A DNA stretch of 32,327 nucleotides from a filamentous cyanobacterium CCT1. GTDB taxonomy: Bacteria > Cyanobacteriota > Cyanobacteriia > Phormidesmidales > Phormidesmidaceae. The stretch spans positions 1-32,327 of the forward strand of contig PYER01000040.1 of NCBI GenBank assembly GCA_003017855.1, in the 5' to 3' direction. Positions within the stretch are counted from its first letter, which is position 1. Every line of letters begins with the position of its first letter. A model generated the notes under the pieces. The model saw only the letters and a program-made list of their open reading frames with translations. It was not told the DNA's origin and did no database searches. Positions 31,377 to 32,327 of this stretch are shown here, in pieces. Both the position numbers and the translations under genes were made by a program.

Positions 31377-32327
31377 ATGGAACATTTAACCCAACTGTTT
31401 GCGTTCTCGCGCCCGGGGGCGATCGGCCATCGCCTGGGGGGCTGGGCCGGAAGCGGTCTGATCATGTCTACTCTGCTGATGATCAGCCCTGCTGCGCGGG
31501 CAGATACCCTGACGACCTGGCAGTTTGACCCATCTACCCAACAGCTGACCCTGACGCTGCCCAGCGGCATTACGCCTCAGTACAGGGTCGAGAACAATCC
31601 GGCCCGCATTGTTCTCACGCTGCCCCAGACCCAGCTGGGGGAGGTGGCGACTCAGCAAACCTACAGCGGCGCCGTCAGCCAGGTGAGCCTCAGTCAGGTC
31701 AACGACGCCACGGTGGTCGTACTCGATCTGGCCGCCGGTACGGCGCTGGCGGCAGACGGGGCCAGCCTGGTATCGATCGCGGCTAGCGAGCAAACCCGCT
31801 GGGTGCTCACCGCCCTCGCCACTCCAGGTGCCCCGACGGTGGCGGTACCCAGCCAGGCTCCGGCTTCCGGCAGCGGTCAAATGATTGTAGAACTGCCGGT
31901 GATTCCAGGAAATAGCCCTCAGCTGGGCTTTCCAGCGGCCGGGACAGGGCGGCTCAGCACCTCGGCCGCTAACCTGATGCTGCCCAGCGATATCGACAGT
32001 TTGACGAACCTGCCCGAGACCCTGCCTGTCGATCCGTTTAATCTGGGGCAGCCAGGGGAGCAGGTCTCGGTACCCAGCCTGGCCGAACTCGATGCCGCCG
32101 TTGGCCCGGTGGCGGTTGCGCCCCAGGCAACGAACTCCCCCTCGCTAGAACCCCCTACCGCTGAGACTGCCCAATCGGGTGCGATCGCCACGGCACCCGC
32201 CATCCCCAGCGCTGCGGGAGCCAGCCCGGTGCTGACTCAAGAGCCACCCGCTGCCCCCGGTACGGCGACAACCCCTGCGCCCGCCGCTACCCCGCCACAA
32301 CCTGAGGCGGTAGCCACTGTACCCGCC
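31377..32327 (+). CDS. AMIN-domain envelope protein, 5' part (possible N-acetylmuramoyl-L-alanine amidase)
   Basis: The frame is open from ATG 31377 to the end of the window (317 codons visible, no stop), so the gene continues beyond it. A good ribosome binding site AGGGAG lies nine bases ahead of the ATG. Residues 1-42 are a signal peptide ending SPAARA. Residues about 45-150 form an AMIN domain of beta strands (TWQFDPSTQQLTLTLPSG, RIVLTLPQTQLG, QVSLSQVNDATVVVLDLA), which binds peptidoglycan and targets proteins to septum or envelope. A long Pro/Ala/Thr-rich linker follows. In cyanobacteria this layout precedes either an Amidase_3 domain (AmiC, septal junctions and division) or a secretin (PilQ); the part needed to decide is outside the window. 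Confidence 0.88.
   Translation, partial: MEHLTQLFAFSRPGAIGHRLGGWAGSGLIMSTLLMISPAARADTLTTWQFDPSTQQLTLTLPSGITPQYRVENNPARIVLTLPQTQLGEVATQQTYSGAVSQVSLSQVNDATVVVLDLAAGTALAADGASLVSIAASEQTRWVLTALATPGAPTVAVPSQAPASGSGQMIVELPVIPGNSPQLGFPAAGTGRLSTSAANLMLPSDIDSLTNLPETLPVDPFNLGQPGEQVSVPSLAELDAAVGPVAVAPQATNSPSLEPPTAETAQSGAIATAPAIPSAAGASPVLTQEPPAAPGTATTPAPAATPPQPEAVATVPA

Noticed and set aside
31386-31880. 164-codon minus-strand open frame
   Set aside because: Antisense to the AMIN-domain gene, which has a signal peptide, a good ribosome binding site and an unbroken frame to the window end.
1-32327. Mobile elements, prophage or CRISPR
   Set aside because: No transposase, integrase, phage structural or Cas motifs, no terminal inverted repeats, and no regularly spaced repeats of 20 or more bases were seen.

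Overview
The window is a piece of a cyanobacterial chromosome, most likely from a filamentous Leptolyngbya/Nodosilinea-type organism. The evidence is the very high density of the HIP1 palindrome GCGATCGC (about three dozen copies by eye in 32 kb), and a gene set restricted to or typical of cyanobacteria: a COP23-domain protein, a flavodiiron protein fused to a flavin reductase, the menF-menD pair for phylloquinone, a CGLC thioredoxin, HisZ, and CHASE2 signalling. The genus-level guess is inference. I see no insertion sequence, prophage, CRISPR array or plasmid-type gene. This looks like ordinary core and lineage-specific chromosome.

Layout. 1-4.6 kb: the 3' end of a DUF92/VTE6-type membrane kinase gene; a gene-poor stretch holding a 66-codon putative secreted small protein and a strong terminator; a membrane c-di-GMP enzyme (CHASE2-GGDEF-EAL); and an atypical thioredoxin. 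4.8-9.7 kb: ribD (minus strand), a DegT-type sugar aminotransferase, an ABC1/UbiB-family kinase and a small conserved membrane protein. 9.7-13.7 kb: a PAS histidine kinase diverging from a coiled-coil/EamA transporter fusion, then tRNA-Ser(GGA). 13.9-19.2 kb: a plus-strand run of 2Fe-2S ferredoxin, inositol-monophosphatase-family phosphatase, J-domain/TPR protein, hisZ (4-nt overlap with the J-domain gene), a two-cluster ferredoxin and a HAMP histidine kinase. 19.2-24.5 kb: minus-strand menD, menF and an Flv1-type flavodiiron gene. 25.1-28.4 kb: a WecG/TagA/CpsF glycosyltransferase with a long N-terminal extension, a DEDDh exonuclease and a WG-repeat lipoprotein. 28.5-32.3 kb: a catalytically degenerate alpha/beta hydrolase, an unknown membrane protein, a COP23 protein and the 5' part of an AMIN-domain envelope protein that runs off the window.

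How the genes fit together. Several serve photosynthetic electron transport and its cofactors: menF/menD (phylloquinone), the DUF92 kinase (phytyl-phosphate salvage, by homology to plant VTE6), the ABC1 kinase (prenylquinone homeostasis in plastids and cyanobacteria), two ferredoxins, Flv1 and thioredoxin. A second theme is the cell envelope: DegT aminotransferase, WecG-family transferase, AMIN protein, COP23 protein and WG lipoprotein. Signalling is by two orphan histidine kinases and one c-di-GMP protein, none next to a response regulator. I found no clearly new multi-gene system. The items most worth a second look are the small secreted ORF beside the CHASE2 gene, the coiled-coil/EamA fusion, the triad-less hydrolase, the extended WecG protein and the phosphatase gene close to hisZ.
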